DNA of 64,000 nt from Bradyrhizobium cosmicum. Lineage in GTDB: Bacteria; Pseudomonadota; Alphaproteobacteria; Rhizobiales; Xanthobacteraceae. The position numbers and the translations under genes are program-made. Positions within the stretch are counted from its first letter, which is position 1. Each line of letters starts with the position of its first letter. Location of the stretch: assembly GCF_007290395.2 (NCBI RefSeq), contig NZ_CP041656.2, positions 3,472,001-3,536,000 of the forward strand. The letters are read 5' to 3'. Positions 1 to 9,723 of the stretch are shown one piece after another. Below the pieces are notes generated by a model. That model did no database searches and was not told the origin of the DNA. It worked only from the letters and a program-made list of their open reading frames with translations.

Positions 1-273
1 TGCCTGCTGGCGGCCCAGATCGGGCTCGCGGGCAGCCTGACGATCGGCGACAACGTGGCGCTGGGAGCAAAGGTCGGCATCAACAATCACCTCAAGATCG
101 GCGACGGGGCCCAGGTCACCGCGATGAGCGGCGTCAAGGACGACATCCCGCCGAACGGTCGCTGGGGTGGCTTTTTTGCCAAGCCGACCAAGCAGTGGTT
201 CAAGGAAATTATCGCGGTGGAGCGCCTGGTACGCGACAGCAAGGCCGATCCGAAGAACGAGGGACGGGAATGA
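1..273 (+). CDS. lpxD: UDP-3-O-acylglucosamine N-acyltransferase, C-terminal fragment (cut by window edge)
   Basis: This is the 3' end of lpxD; reading frame 1 is open from base 1 and leaves 90 codons. LpxD adds the second (N-linked) hydroxyacyl chain to the lipid A precursor in the cytoplasm. The visible part shows the last turns of the left-handed beta-helix (repeats such as [14 protein letters not shown] and [15 protein letters not shown]), then the family's C-terminal helical tail with [14 protein letters not shown]. Its TGA stop overlaps the ATG of fabZ by 4 nt, so the two are translationally coupled. The genes that follow (fabZ, lpxA, lpxI, lpxB) belong to the same pathway, which supports the call. 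The start lies outside the window. Confidence 0.93.
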   Translation, partial: CLLAAQIGLAGSLTIGDNVALGAKVGINNHLKIGDGAQVTAMSGVKDDIPPNGRWGGFFAKPTKQWFKEIIAVERLVRDSKADPKNEGRE

Positions 274-731
274 CGGCGGAATCACCCATCAAGTTCGAGC
301 TGGTCGATATAAATGCGATCCTCCGGACGTTGCCGCACCGTTTTCCGATGTTGCTGATCGACCGGGTGATCAACATCCGCGCCGACTACAGTGGCATCGG
401 CATCAAGAACGTCACCTTCAACGAGCCGGCCTTCCAGGGGCATTTCCCGGAACGCCCGGTCTATCCCGGCGTGATGATGATCGAGGCGATGGCGCAGACC
501 GCCGGCGTGATCGGCATCACCTCGGTCGAGGGCACGGAGAAGCCGCGCGCGGTGTATTTCCTCACCATCGACAAGTGCAAGTTCCGCAAGCCGGTGCTGC
601 CCGGCGACACCATCGAATATCACATGCGTTCGATCGGCCGCCGCAAGGCGATGTGGTGGTTTCACGGCGACGCCAAGGTCAACGGCCAGGTCGTTGCGGA
701 AGCCGACGTCGGCGCCATGCTCACGGACTGA
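270..731 (+). CDS. fabZ: 3-hydroxyacyl-[acyl-carrier-protein] dehydratase FabZ
   Basis: FabZ removes water from beta-hydroxyacyl-ACP in fatty acid elongation and so competes with LpxA and LpxD for hydroxyacyl-ACP. The 153-aa product is a single hotdog domain of the usual family length. The helix motif [20 protein letters not shown] carries the expected catalytic His (about residue 58) and Glu (about residue 72), and [12 protein letters not shown] lies near the N terminus. I chose the ATG at 270, which overlaps the lpxD stop (ATGA); an in-frame extension upstream would run inside lpxD. The gene is followed by an antisense gene and not directly by lpxA. Confidence 0.96.
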   Translation: MTAESPIKFELVDINAILRTLPHRFPMLLIDRVINIRADYSGIGIKNVTFNEPAFQGHFPERPVYPGVMMIEAMAQTAGVIGITSVEGTEKPRAVYFLTIDKCKFRKPVLPGDTIEYHMRSIGRRKAMWWFHGDAKVNGQVVAEADVGAMLTD

Positions 732-740
732 GGCGGCCTC

Positions 741-1064
741 TTACGTCCGGCAGTCGTAGCGGCCGGACACAGCCTCGCGCTTGAGATTCTGGTTGAAGAA
801 CCGGCCTATGGACGAAGCGTCCAACAGGCGCTCGACCATGTCCGCCGTCACGCCGCAATAGCGGTCATAGGTGCCGCCAACCGCAACGATGAGGTCCTGC
901 TGCGCAGGGTCGTAGCAGACCCGCTGCAGCACCGTGCTGCGGGTGATGTCGCGGCACTCGAATGTCCCGAGATCGACAAGACGGCGTTCGCCGGTCTCGA
1001 CCGTCTCCGACACGATCGGTGCGGTCGCGAGTTGTGCGAGCAGGATTGCCAGAGCCCTGACCAC
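741..1064 (-). CDS. Secreted KTSC-domain protein
   Basis: The product has 107 aa, with a short hydrophobic N terminus that could be a signal peptide (MVRALAILLAQLATA), followed by a domain resembling the KTSC family: a STVLQRVCYD strand, then LIVAVGGTYDRYCGV, then LLDASSIGRFFNQNLK. KTSC domains occur alone or next to RNA-metabolism proteins and have no settled function; an exported copy is unusual. Three Cys residues (FECRD, RVCYD, YDCRT) plus YCGV could form disulfides after export. The start is GTG, with GGAGG on the minus strand about 11 nt upstream. It faces fabZ tail to tail (9 bp apart) and is divergent from lpxA, so it interrupts the lipid A operon. Confidence 0.65.
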   Translation of the reverse strand: MVRALAILLAQLATAPIVSETVETGERRLVDLGTFECRDITRSTVLQRVCYDPAQQDLIVAVGGTYDRYCGVTADMVERLLDASSIGRFFNQNLKREAVSGRYDCRT

Positions 1065-1219
1065 GATGACTTAAACCTCCACATGAGCGCGTTGAATGGA
1101 TGCGAAGGCCGGTTCACCCGGCGTCTGAAACACGCCGAGATGATACGCCACTGGACAGATCGGGCATAGTCGCGCTAACCACCGGAAAACCAAGCGACTT
1201 CAACACCTAACCAGACCTT

Positions 1220-1253
1220 CTTGATGAGTCAGATTGCTTGATGAGTAAGATTG
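1220..1253 (+). repeat. 17-bp tandem duplication over the lpxA start codon
   Basis: Bases 1220-1236 and 1237-1253 are two adjacent copies of a 17-mer (CTTGATGAGTCAGATTG and CTTGATGAGTAAGATTG) differing at one base. Each copy contains an ATG (1224 and 1241). The first opens a five-codon frame (MSQIA) whose TGA at 1239-1241 shares its A with the ATG of lpxA, an overlapping TGATG. No good Shine-Dalgarno sequence precedes either ATG. The duplication is seen directly; a coupling role is inferred. Confidence 0.8.
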
Positions 1254-2032
1254 ATCCCACCGCACGGGTCGCGGACGGCGCCGTCATCGGCGAGGGCACC
1301 GTGATCGGGCCCTATTGCATCATCGGCCCGCATGTCGTGGTCGGAAAGAACTGCAAGCTGATCGGACAGGTCACGGTCATCGGCCACACGTCGGTCGGCG
1401 ACAACTGCGTGATCTCGCCATTCGCGGTGCTCGGCGGTGCGCCCCAGGATCTCAGCTACAAGGGCGAGCCGACAAAGCTCGAAATCGGCTCGGGTTGCAC
1501 CATCCGCGAAGGCGCGACGATGAACGTCGGCACCATCAAGGGCGGCGCGCTAACGCGCGTCGGCAATGACGGCTACTTCATGAACAACAGTCACGTCGGT
1601 CATGACTGTATGGTTGGCAACAACGTGATCTTCGCGACCTCGGCGACGCTCGGCGGCCACTGCGAGATCGGCGATGCCGTCTATATCGGTGGCTTGTCCG
1701 CGGTGCATCAGTTCACGCGGATTGGCCCCTACGTGATGGTCGGCGGGGTCTGCGGCGTGCGCGACGACGTCATCCCGTATGGCCTCGTCAACGGCCAGTA
1801 TGCGGTGCTGGAGAGCCTCAACCTGATCGGCATGAAGCGGCGCAAGTTCACCAAGCAGCGGCTTGCGACCGTACGAGCGTTCTACCAGAAGCTCTTCCAC
1901 GGTGCGGGCACGTTCGCCGAGCGGCTGGAGGCGGTGCGGCCGCTCGCCGGCGAGGATCCGGCGATCGCCGAAATCCTCGGCTTCATCGGCAAGGGCAAAC
2001 GCCCGCTCTGTCTTCCCGCCATCGCAAAGTGA
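1241..2032 (+). CDS. lpxA: Acyl-ACP--UDP-N-acetylglucosamine O-acyltransferase
   Basis: LpxA transfers a 3-hydroxyacyl chain from ACP to UDP-GlcNAc, the first step of lipid A synthesis, in the cytoplasm. The 263-aa product has hexapeptide repeats forming a left-handed beta-helix (residues 1-190) and a C-terminal helical domain. The SHVGHDCMVGNN stretch holds the conserved His pair (about residues 118 and 121), the second being equivalent to the catalytic His of E. coli LpxA. I use ATG 1241; a TTG at 1238 is in frame but is part of the duplicated sequence. lpxI follows 7 bp after the stop, in the same operon. Confidence 0.96.
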   Translation: MSKIDPTARVADGAVIGEGTVIGPYCIIGPHVVVGKNCKLIGQVTVIGHTSVGDNCVISPFAVLGGAPQDLSYKGEPTKLEIGSGCTIREGATMNVGTIKGGALTRVGNDGYFMNNSHVGHDCMVGNNVIFATSATLGGHCEIGDAVYIGGLSAVHQFTRIGPYVMVGGVCGVRDDVIPYGLVNGQYAVLESLNLIGMKRRKFTKQRLATVRAFYQKLFHGAGTFAERLEAVRPLAGEDPAIAEILGFIGKGKRPLCLPAIAK

Positions 2033-2039
2033 GTCCGGG

Positions 2040-2909
2040 ATGGCCGCGGACGCAACATCGGCGGCTTCTGATATTTCATCGCCGGTCGGCGTGATTGCCG
2101 GCGGCGGTGCGATGCCGTTCGCGGTCGCCGATTCGCTTGCCGCGCACGGCATCACGCCGGTGCTGTTTCCGCTGCGCGGCGCCTGCGATCCGGCGCGGGT
2201 GGAAGAATTCCGCCATCGCTGGATTTCGGTCGGCCAGCTCGGCCGCGCCATGCGGCTGTTCCGCGAGGAGGGCTGCCGCGACTTGGTCTTCATCGGCACC
2301 CTGGTGCGGCCTTCGCTGACCGAGATCCGGTTCGACGTCACAACGCTGCGGCTGCTCGGCAACGTCATCCGAGCCTTCCGCGGCGGTGACGATCATCTGC
2401 TGTCCGGCGTCGGCCGCATCCTCGAGCAGGGCGGCTTTCGCATGGTCGGCATCAAGGATGTCGCGCCCGATCTGTTGATGCCCGAGGGCTGCATCAGCCG
2501 CGCGTGGCCGAGCGACAACAGCAAGGCGGACATCGAGCGCGGCCGCGCGGTGCTGACCGCGCTCGGCCCGTTCGACATCGGTCAGGCCGCGGTCGTGATC
2601 GACGGCCATGTGGTGGCGGTCGAGGACATCGAGGGCACCGACGCGCTGCTGGCGCGCGTGGCACGCCTGCGCGAGGAGGGGCGCATCCGCGCCGCCACCG
2701 GACGGGGCGTGCTGGTGAAAGCGCCGAAGAGTGGTCAGGACCTGCGCTTTGACCTGCCGACGATCGGCCCGCGCACGCTCGAGGGCGTCGCCAAGGCCGG
2801 CCTTGCCGGAATCGCCGTCGTCGCCGGCAACACCATCGCCGCCGAGCCGCAGGCGATGATCGCGTTCGCCGACGCCAAATATCTCTTCGTCATCGGTCTG
2901 CCGGCGTGA
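2040..2909 (+). CDS. lpxI: UDP-2,3-diacylglucosamine pyrophosphatase LpxI (DUF1009 family)
   Basis: LpxI hydrolyses UDP-2,3-diacylglucosamine to lipid X in alphaproteobacteria and other bacteria that lack LpxH. The 289-aa product begins with the family motif GVIAGGGAMPFAVADSLAAHG, and its C-terminal half carries DLPTIGPRTLEGVAKAGLAG and VAGNTIAAEPQAMIAFAD, typical of the DUF1009 fold. The ATG at 2040 follows the lpxA stop by 7 nt; the frame extends further upstream only inside lpxA. The end overlaps lpxB by 4 nt (GTGA). Its place between lpxA and lpxB matches the step it performs and the usual order in Hyphomicrobiales. Confidence 0.93.
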   Translation: MAADATSAASDISSPVGVIAGGGAMPFAVADSLAAHGITPVLFPLRGACDPARVEEFRHRWISVGQLGRAMRLFREEGCRDLVFIGTLVRPSLTEIRFDVTTLRLLGNVIRAFRGGDDHLLSGVGRILEQGGFRMVGIKDVAPDLLMPEGCISRAWPSDNSKADIERGRAVLTALGPFDIGQAAVVIDGHVVAVEDIEGTDALLARVARLREEGRIRAATGRGVLVKAPKSGQDLRFDLPTIGPRTLEGVAKAGLAGIAVVAGNTIAAEPQAMIAFADAKYLFVIGLPA

Positions 2910-4084
2910 CGCAGACGCGCGATCCCAAGCGGAAGATCTTCCTGATCGCGACGGAGGAGTCCGGCGACCGGCTCGGCTCGGCGCTGATGAAGGTGCTGCG
3001 CCAGCGCCTCGGCGACGGCGTACAGTTCGTCGGCGTCGGCGGCCGCACCATGGCGCGCGAGGGGCTCGAGACACTGTTTCCGATTGAGGAGCTGTCGATC
3101 GTCGGTTTCGCCGCAGTGATCCAGCAACTGCCGAAAATCCTGCGGCTGATCCGCAAGACCGCGGACGCCGTGCTGGAGGCCGCGCCCGACGCGCTCGTCA
3201 TCATCGACAGCCCCGATTTTACCCATCGCGTCGCCCGCCGCGTGCGCGCGACGAATCCCGCGATCCCTGTCGTCGATTACGTCTCGCCCTCGGTCTGGGC
3301 CTGGCGGCCGGGCCGGGCGCGCGCCATGCTCGGTTATGTCGACCATGTGCTCGGCCTGCTGCCGTTCGAGCCGGCGGAATACCGCAAGCTCGGCGGGCCG
3401 CGGTGCAGCTATGTCGGCCATCCCCTGATCGAGCAGCTGCCGTCGCTGCGGCCGAATGCCGAGGAGCAGAAGCGCCGTGATGCCGAGCCGCCGGTGCTGC
3501 TGGTGCTGCCCGGCAGCCGCCGCAGCGAGATCAGGCATCACCTCGAAACGTTCGGCGCTACACTTGGACGGCTCCAGGCCGCAGGCCGCGCGTTCGAATT
3601 GATGCTCCCGACCATGCCGCACCTCGAAGCTACCATTCGAGAGGGCGTGGCAAACTGGCCGGTCAAGCCGCAGATCGTGGTCGGCGAGACCGAGAAGCGC
3701 GCCGCATTCCGGATCGCGCATGCGGCACTGGCGAAATCCGGCACGGTGACGCTGGAGCTCGCCCTGGCAGGCATTCCCATGGTGACGGCCTATCGCGTCA
3801 GCGCGATCGAAGCCTTCATCCTGCGCCGTGCGGTCAAGGTCTCCTCCGTGATCCTTGCCAATCTCGTGATCGGCAAGGAGGTCATTCCGGAGTTTCTGCA
3901 GGAGGACTGCACGCCGGAGAAGCTCGCACCGGCGCTGTCCGAGGTGCTGACGGATTCCCCGCTACGCCGGCAGCAGGTCGAGGCGTTTGCGCAGCTCGAC
4001 ACGATCATGTCCACCGGCAACAAGCCGCCGAGCCTGCTCGCCGCCGACATCGTGCTCGCGACGATGCGGAAGGGGCGGCGGTAG
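2906..4084 (+). CDS. lpxB: Lipid-A-disaccharide synthase
   Basis: LpxB condenses lipid X with UDP-2,3-diacylglucosamine to give the lipid A disaccharide at the inner face of the cytoplasmic membrane. The 392-aa product is a GT19-family glycosyltransferase. It shows the N-terminal FLIATEESGDRLGSALM (variant of GExSGD), PDFTHRVARRV, DYVSPSVWAWRPGRA, YVGHPLIEQLP, the LPGSRRSEI loop and the C-terminal LAKSGTVTLELALAGIPMV sugar-nucleotide motif. The start is GTG at 2906, overlapping the lpxI stop by 4 nt. It is the last gene of the operon; a strong hairpin lies about 70 bp downstream. Confidence 0.96.
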   Translation: MTQTRDPKRKIFLIATEESGDRLGSALMKVLRQRLGDGVQFVGVGGRTMAREGLETLFPIEELSIVGFAAVIQQLPKILRLIRKTADAVLEAAPDALVIIDSPDFTHRVARRVRATNPAIPVVDYVSPSVWAWRPGRARAMLGYVDHVLGLLPFEPAEYRKLGGPRCSYVGHPLIEQLPSLRPNAEEQKRRDAEPPVLLVLPGSRRSEIRHHLETFGATLGRLQAAGRAFELMLPTMPHLEATIREGVANWPVKPQIVVGETEKRAAFRIAHAALAKSGTVTLELALAGIPMVTAYRVSAIEAFILRRAVKVSSVILANLVIGKEVIPEFLQEDCTPEKLAPALSEVLTDSPLRRQQVEAFAQLDTIMSTGNKPPSLLAADIVLATMRKGRR

Positions 4085-4151
4085 GAATTTCGCTATCGTT
4101 GCGAGACGGTGGGCAGCCTGAGCTTCGCGCACCTTCAATCCCTACAAACGA

Positions 4152-4181
4152 AAGCGGCGCCATCGCGAGATGGCGCCGCTT
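4152..4181 (-). terminator. Intrinsic terminator between lpxB and gltA
   Basis: A perfect 12-bp stem (AAGCGGCGCCAT / ATGGCGCCGCTT) with a 6-nt loop lies between the convergent genes lpxB and gltA. On the minus strand the stem is followed by a T-rich run (TTTCGTTTG), so it should terminate gltA transcripts. On the plus strand it may also stop lpxB transcripts, but there is no T run on that side. Confidence 0.85.
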
Positions 4182-4202
4182 CGGAAGCCCTGAGGCCTGA
4201 AC

Positions 4203-5507
4203 TTACTTCCGGTTTCCGATCGCGACGTAGTCGCGCTTGGTGACGCCGGTGTAGAGCTGGCGCGGACGGCCGATCTTCTGCTGGGGATCCTCGATCATCT
4301 CGCTCCACTGGCTGATCCAGCCGACGGTGCGGGCGACCGCGAACAGCACGGTGAACATCGAGACCGGGAAGCCCATCGCCTTCAGCGTGATGCCCGAATA
4401 GAAGTCAACGTTCGGGTACAGCTTGCGGTCGATGAAGTACTGGTCGCTGAGCGCGATCCGCTCGAGCTCGAGCGCCACCTTCAGCATCGGGTCGTCGCCA
4501 TGGCCGGTCTCCTTGAGCACGGCGTGACACATCTTCTGCATGATCTTGGCGCGCGGATCGTAGTTCTTGTAGACGCGGTGACCGAAGCCCATCAGGCGGA
4601 CTTCGCTGTTCTTGTCCTTCACCTTGGCGATGAACTCGGGGATCTTGTCCACGGTGCCGATCTCGGCGAGCATCGCAAGAGCTGCTTCGTTGGCGCCGCC
4701 ATGCGCCGGGCCCCAGAGGCAGGCGATGCCGGCGGCGATGCAGGCGAACGGGTTGGCGCCGGAGGAGCCGGCGATGCGCACCGTCGAGGTCGAGGCGTTC
4801 TGTTCGTGGTCGGCATGCAGGATGAAGATCTTGTCCAGCGCTTCAGCGAGCACCGGATTCATCTTGTAGTCCTCGCACGGCACGGCGAAGCACATGTGCA
4901 GGAAGTTCTCGGCGAACTTGAGCGAGTTCTTCGGGTACACGAAGGGCTGGCCGACGGTGTACTTGTAGGCCATCGCCGCCAGCGTCGGGATCTTCGCGAT
5001 CATGCGCATGGAAGCGATCATGCGCTGCTTGGGATCGTTGATGTCGGTGGAGTCGTGATAGAACGCGGCGAGCGCGCCGACCGCGGCCACCATGATCGCC
5101 ATCGGATGGGCGTCGCGGCGGAAGCCCTGGAAGAAGCGGGCCATCTGCTCGTGCACCATCGTGTGATGGATCACGCGGTCGTCGAAATCCTTCTTCTGCG
5201 CGGCGGTCGGCAATTCCCCGAACAGCAGGAGATAGCAGGTCTCGAGGAAGTCGCCGTTCTCGGCGAGCTGCTCGATCGGATAGCCGCGGTATTCCAGCAC
5301 GCCCGCGTCACCATCAATATAGGTGATCTTGGACTGGCAGCTCGCGGTCGAGGTGAAGCCGGGATCGTAGGTGAACAGACCGGACTGGCCGTAGAGCTTG
5401 CCGATGTCGATGACGTCAGGCCCGACGCTGCCGCTGTGGATCGGGAGATCGTAGTTCTTGTTTCCGACCGTCAGCGTGGCGGTCTTATTGCTTGCTTTTG
5501 CGTCCAT
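4203..5507 (-). CDS. gltA: Citrate synthase
   Basis: Condenses acetyl-CoA and oxaloacetate to citrate, the entry reaction of the TCA cycle. At 434 aa it has the length of the type II hexameric, NADH-regulated bacterial enzyme. The catalytic motifs are visible: [14 protein letters not shown] and [12 protein letters not shown] carry the two active-site His, and [17 protein letters not shown] lies before the catalytic Asp region. The N-terminal beta-rich domain typical of gram-negative citrate synthases is present ([16 protein letters not shown]). The ATG at 5507 is the first start in frame. It follows gltX on the same strand across a 146-bp gap, probably with its own promoter. Confidence 0.97.
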   Translation of the reverse strand: MDAKASNKTATLTVGNKNYDLPIHSGSVGPDVIDIGKLYGQSGLFTYDPGFTSTASCQSKITYIDGDAGVLEYRGYPIEQLAENGDFLETCYLLLFGELPTAAQKKDFDDRVIHHTMVHEQMARFFQGFRRDAHPMAIMVAAVGALAAFYHDSTDINDPKQRMIASMRMIAKIPTLAAMAYKYTVGQPFVYPKNSLKFAENFLHMCFAVPCEDYKMNPVLAEALDKIFILHADHEQNASTSTVRIAGSSGANPFACIAAGIACLWGPAHGGANEAALAMLAEIGTVDKIPEFIAKVKDKNSEVRLMGFGHRVYKNYDPRAKIMQKMCHAVLKETGHGDDPMLKVALELERIALSDQYFIDRKLYPNVDFYSGITLKAMGFPVSMFTVLFAVARTVGWISQWSEMIEDPQQKIGRPRQLYTGVTKRDYVAIGNRK

Positions 5508-5653
5508 CAGAGGTCCCCGATGTGTGGTGAAACGGGCCGGACCCGGAAGCCCCCAAAAGACATGGTGGGGCAGGCCGGATATTCCAGAAGGTACGGGGGA
5601 GATGGGTATATTATTGCTGTGTGCGCTGCAAGATCATGGCAGGCATGGTCTAC

Positions 5654-7081
5654 TTACGTCGTAGACTGATCCTTAAGCCGGCCCAGGCTCTCCTGGCGTC
5701 CCAGCACGTCCAGAACCTCGAATATACCAGGCGACGTCGTCCGCCCCGTCAGCGCTGCCCGCAACGGCTGCGCGACCGCACCGAGCTTGAGACTATTTTC
5801 CTCGGCGAAAGCACGCAGCGCGGCCTCTGTGGTGGCGCCGCTCCACGTCTCGACTTTCTCCAGCGCGGAATGAAGCTGGCCGATCAGCTTGCGGTTTTCC
5901 GCCGTCAGCAGCGCGGCCGCCTTGGGATCGAGCTCGAGCGGGCGGTCGGCGAAGATGAAATAGGCGCTGTCGATCAACTCGATCAGCGTCTTGGCGCGCT
6001 CCTTCAGGGCCGGCATCGCCTTGAGGAGCTGAGCCCGCGTGCCGTCGTTTAACTTGGCTTTAAGCTCGTCGCGGCTCGGCACTAAATGGTCGAGCACGTC
6101 CTCGAACATCTTCACGAGTGATTGATCGTCGGCGTGGCGGATGTAGTGACCGTTGAGGTTTTCCAGCTTGGCGAAATCGAAGCGGGCGGCGGCGCGGCCG
6201 ACGGAGGCGAGGTCGAACGCGGCGATCATCTCCTCGGTCGAGAAGATCTCCTGGTCGCCATGACTCCAGCCGAGGCGGACGAGGTAGTTGCGCAGCGCCG
6301 CCGGGAGGTACCCCATGGCGCGGTAGGCATCGACGCCGAGCGCGCCGTGCCGCTTGGAGAGCTTCGAGCCGTCCGGGCCGTGGATCAGGGGGATGTGGGA
6401 CATGCTCGGCAGCGCCCAGCCCATCGCATCGTAGATCTGCTTCTGGCGCGCGGCGTTGATCAGATGGTCGTCGCCGCGAATGACATGGGTGACGCCCATG
6501 TCGTGGTCGTCCACCACCACCGCGAGCATGTAGGTCGGGTTGCCATCGCCGCGCAGCAGGACGAGATCGTCGAGGTTCTCGTTCTGCCAGACCACGCGGC
6601 CCTGGACCTGGTCCTCGATCACGGTCTCGCCGGTCTGCGGTGCGCGCAGGCGGATGGTCGGCTTGACGTCGGACGGGGCGGTCGCGGGATCGCGGTCGCG
6701 CCACAGGCCATCATAGAGACGGGTGCGGCCTTCCGCGCGCGCCTTCTCGCGCATGGCCGTGAGCTCCTCCGCGGTGGCGTAGCAGCGATAGGCCTTGCCG
6801 TCGGCCAGCAACTGCTCGGCGACCTCGCGGTGACGGGCGGCGCGGCTGAACTGGTAGATGACGTCGCCATCCCAGCCGAGCTCCAGCCATTTCAGCCCGT
6901 CCAAAATCGCGCCGATCGCGGCCTCGGTGGAGCGCTCCCGGTCGGTGTCCTCGATCCGGAGCAGCATCTTGCCGCCGTGCTTCTTCGCATAGAGCCAGTT
7001 GAACAGCGCCGTGCGGGCGCCCCCGATATGGAGGAAGCCGGTCGGGGAGGGAGCAAAGCGGGTGACGACGGGATCGGTCAT
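5654..7081 (-). CDS. gltX: Glutamate--tRNA ligase
   Basis: Charges tRNA-Glu. The 475-aa product is a class I aminoacyl-tRNA synthetase: [20 protein letters not shown] carries the HIGH-type signature near residue 20, and KLSKRHG near residue 240 is the KMSKS loop. The C-terminal helical anticodon-binding domain is present. It is divergent from glnS (154-bp gap holding both promoters) and upstream of gltA. In many alphaproteobacteria a second GltX charges tRNA-Gln for GatCAB; here glnS next door suggests this enzyme need only be discriminating for tRNA-Glu, which is inference. Confidence 0.96.
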   Translation of the reverse strand: MTDPVVTRFAPSPTGFLHIGGARTALFNWLYAKKHGGKMLLRIEDTDRERSTEAAIGAILDGLKWLELGWDGDVIYQFSRAARHREVAEQLLADGKAYRCYATAEELTAMREKARAEGRTRLYDGLWRDRDPATAPSDVKPTIRLRAPQTGETVIEDQVQGRVVWQNENLDDLVLLRGDGNPTYMLAVVVDDHDMGVTHVIRGDDHLINAARQKQIYDAMGWALPSMSHIPLIHGPDGSKLSKRHGALGVDAYRAMGYLPAALRNYLVRLGWSHGDQEIFSTEEMIAAFDLASVGRAAARFDFAKLENLNGHYIRHADDQSLVKMFEDVLDHLVPSRDELKAKLNDGTRAQLLKAMPALKERAKTLIELIDSAYFIFADRPLELDPKAAALLTAENRKLIGQLHSALEKVETWSGATTEAALRAFAEENSLKLGAVAQPLRAALTGRTTSPGIFEVLDVLGRQESLGRLKDQSTT

Positions 7082-7235
7082 TCTTGGCAGGGCCTATGCA
7101 TTGGAGGCGGTGGTATATAACAGGACCGGAGCATAACTAAAGCCCGGCAGCGGACTGCCAAAGCCTTGCTTAAGCCCTTGGCTCAGCCACGCGGATTTGG
7201 CAGAAGGACCGCTGATTTCCCTACAGGATTCCAGG

Positions 7236-8915
<1,680 letters not shown>

Positions 8916-8924
8916 GGGACCACA

Positions 8925-9311
8925 ATGGGCAGTGAAGCCGACGCCATCGTTTCCGCCATCATCGCGAAATGGTGCGCCGGCTTCGCCACGCTCGACGCCG
9001 CCGCGCTGTCGTCGCTCTATGCCAAGAACGCGTTCTTCTTCGGCTCCAACCCAAAGCTCTACAGGGGCAGGGACGGCGTCGCCGACTATTTCAACGGCCT
9101 GCCGCGCTGGCGCAAGCCCAGCGCGACCTTCACCGACGTGCGGGCCGCGCAGGCCGGCCCTGACCTGATCAACATGGGCGCAACCATCTCGTTCGATCTT
9201 GCCGGCGAACGCCCCGATCTCGTCGTCAAGATGAGCTGGGTCATCATCCGCGAGGACGGCGACTGGAAGATCGTCAATCACCACGCCTCGGCGAAGGCGC
9301 CGCTGATCTGA
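8925..9311 (+). CDS. NTF2-like / SnoaL-type protein (DUF4440-like)
   Basis: A 128-aa single-domain protein with the alpha+beta cone fold pattern: an N-terminal helix (IVSAIIAKWCAGFATLDAAAL), the SLYAKNAFFFGSN loop, GRDGVADYFNGLPRW, and a terminal strand pair ending in WVIIREDGDWKIVNHHAS. This is typical of the SgcJ/EcaC or ketosteroid-isomerase-like group. The family includes isomerases, cyclases, hydrolases and non-enzymes, so no reaction is assigned. No signal peptide is seen, so it is probably cytoplasmic. It starts 9 bp after glnS and may be cotranscribed with it. Confidence 0.75.
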   Translation: MGSEADAIVSAIIAKWCAGFATLDAAALSSLYAKNAFFFGSNPKLYRGRDGVADYFNGLPRWRKPSATFTDVRAAQAGPDLINMGATISFDLAGERPDLVVKMSWVIIREDGDWKIVNHHASAKAPLI

Positions 9312-9394
9312 CGGGCGCGCACGGCATCGTCATATCAATCGAAGCAACGAACTCCGCCCCCGTGCGTTGTGTGGGTCCAGAAGAGGATCCCACC

Positions 9395-9628
9395 ATGCAG
9401 AACATCGCAGAGCATATGGAAGTCATCGGCGCCGATGGCGTCCACGTCGGCACCGTCGACAAGATCGAGGGCAACCGCATCAAGCTGACCAAGAAGGACA
9501 GCGGCGAGGGCAGCCACAAGGGCCACCATCACTTCATCGACAAGGGCCTCGTCGCCGGTGTCGAAGGCAACAAGGTGCGGCTGTCCGCCAAGGCTGACGT
9601 CGCCGTGACGATGGAAGAGGAAAAGTAG
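9395..9628 (+). CDS. DUF2171 family protein
   Basis: A 77-aa hydrophilic protein matching the DUF2171 pattern: HMEVIGADGVHVGTVDKIEG at the N terminus, then NRIKLTKKDS, HHHFIDKGLVAGVEGNKVRL and a strand at the end. The fold is probably PRC-barrel-like. The function is unknown; such genes are common in Bradyrhizobium and often linked to stress or surface genes. I use the ATG at 9395, preceded by AGAGGATCC; an earlier in-frame start at 9362 adds a stretch unlike the family. The gene stands alone between the NTF2-like gene and comEC. Confidence 0.75.
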   Translation: MQNIAEHMEVIGADGVHVGTVDKIEGNRIKLTKKDSGEGSHKGHHHFIDKGLVAGVEGNKVRLSAKADVAVTMEEEK

Positions 9629-9723
9629 GGCTCGCGCCCGCCCGTTCCTGATCCGTACCGCTATTCGCGCGCCTGCACGTTCCGGTAGCCTCTGGCCCCG
9701 TCGCGTATCGCAAGGTGCAGGGA

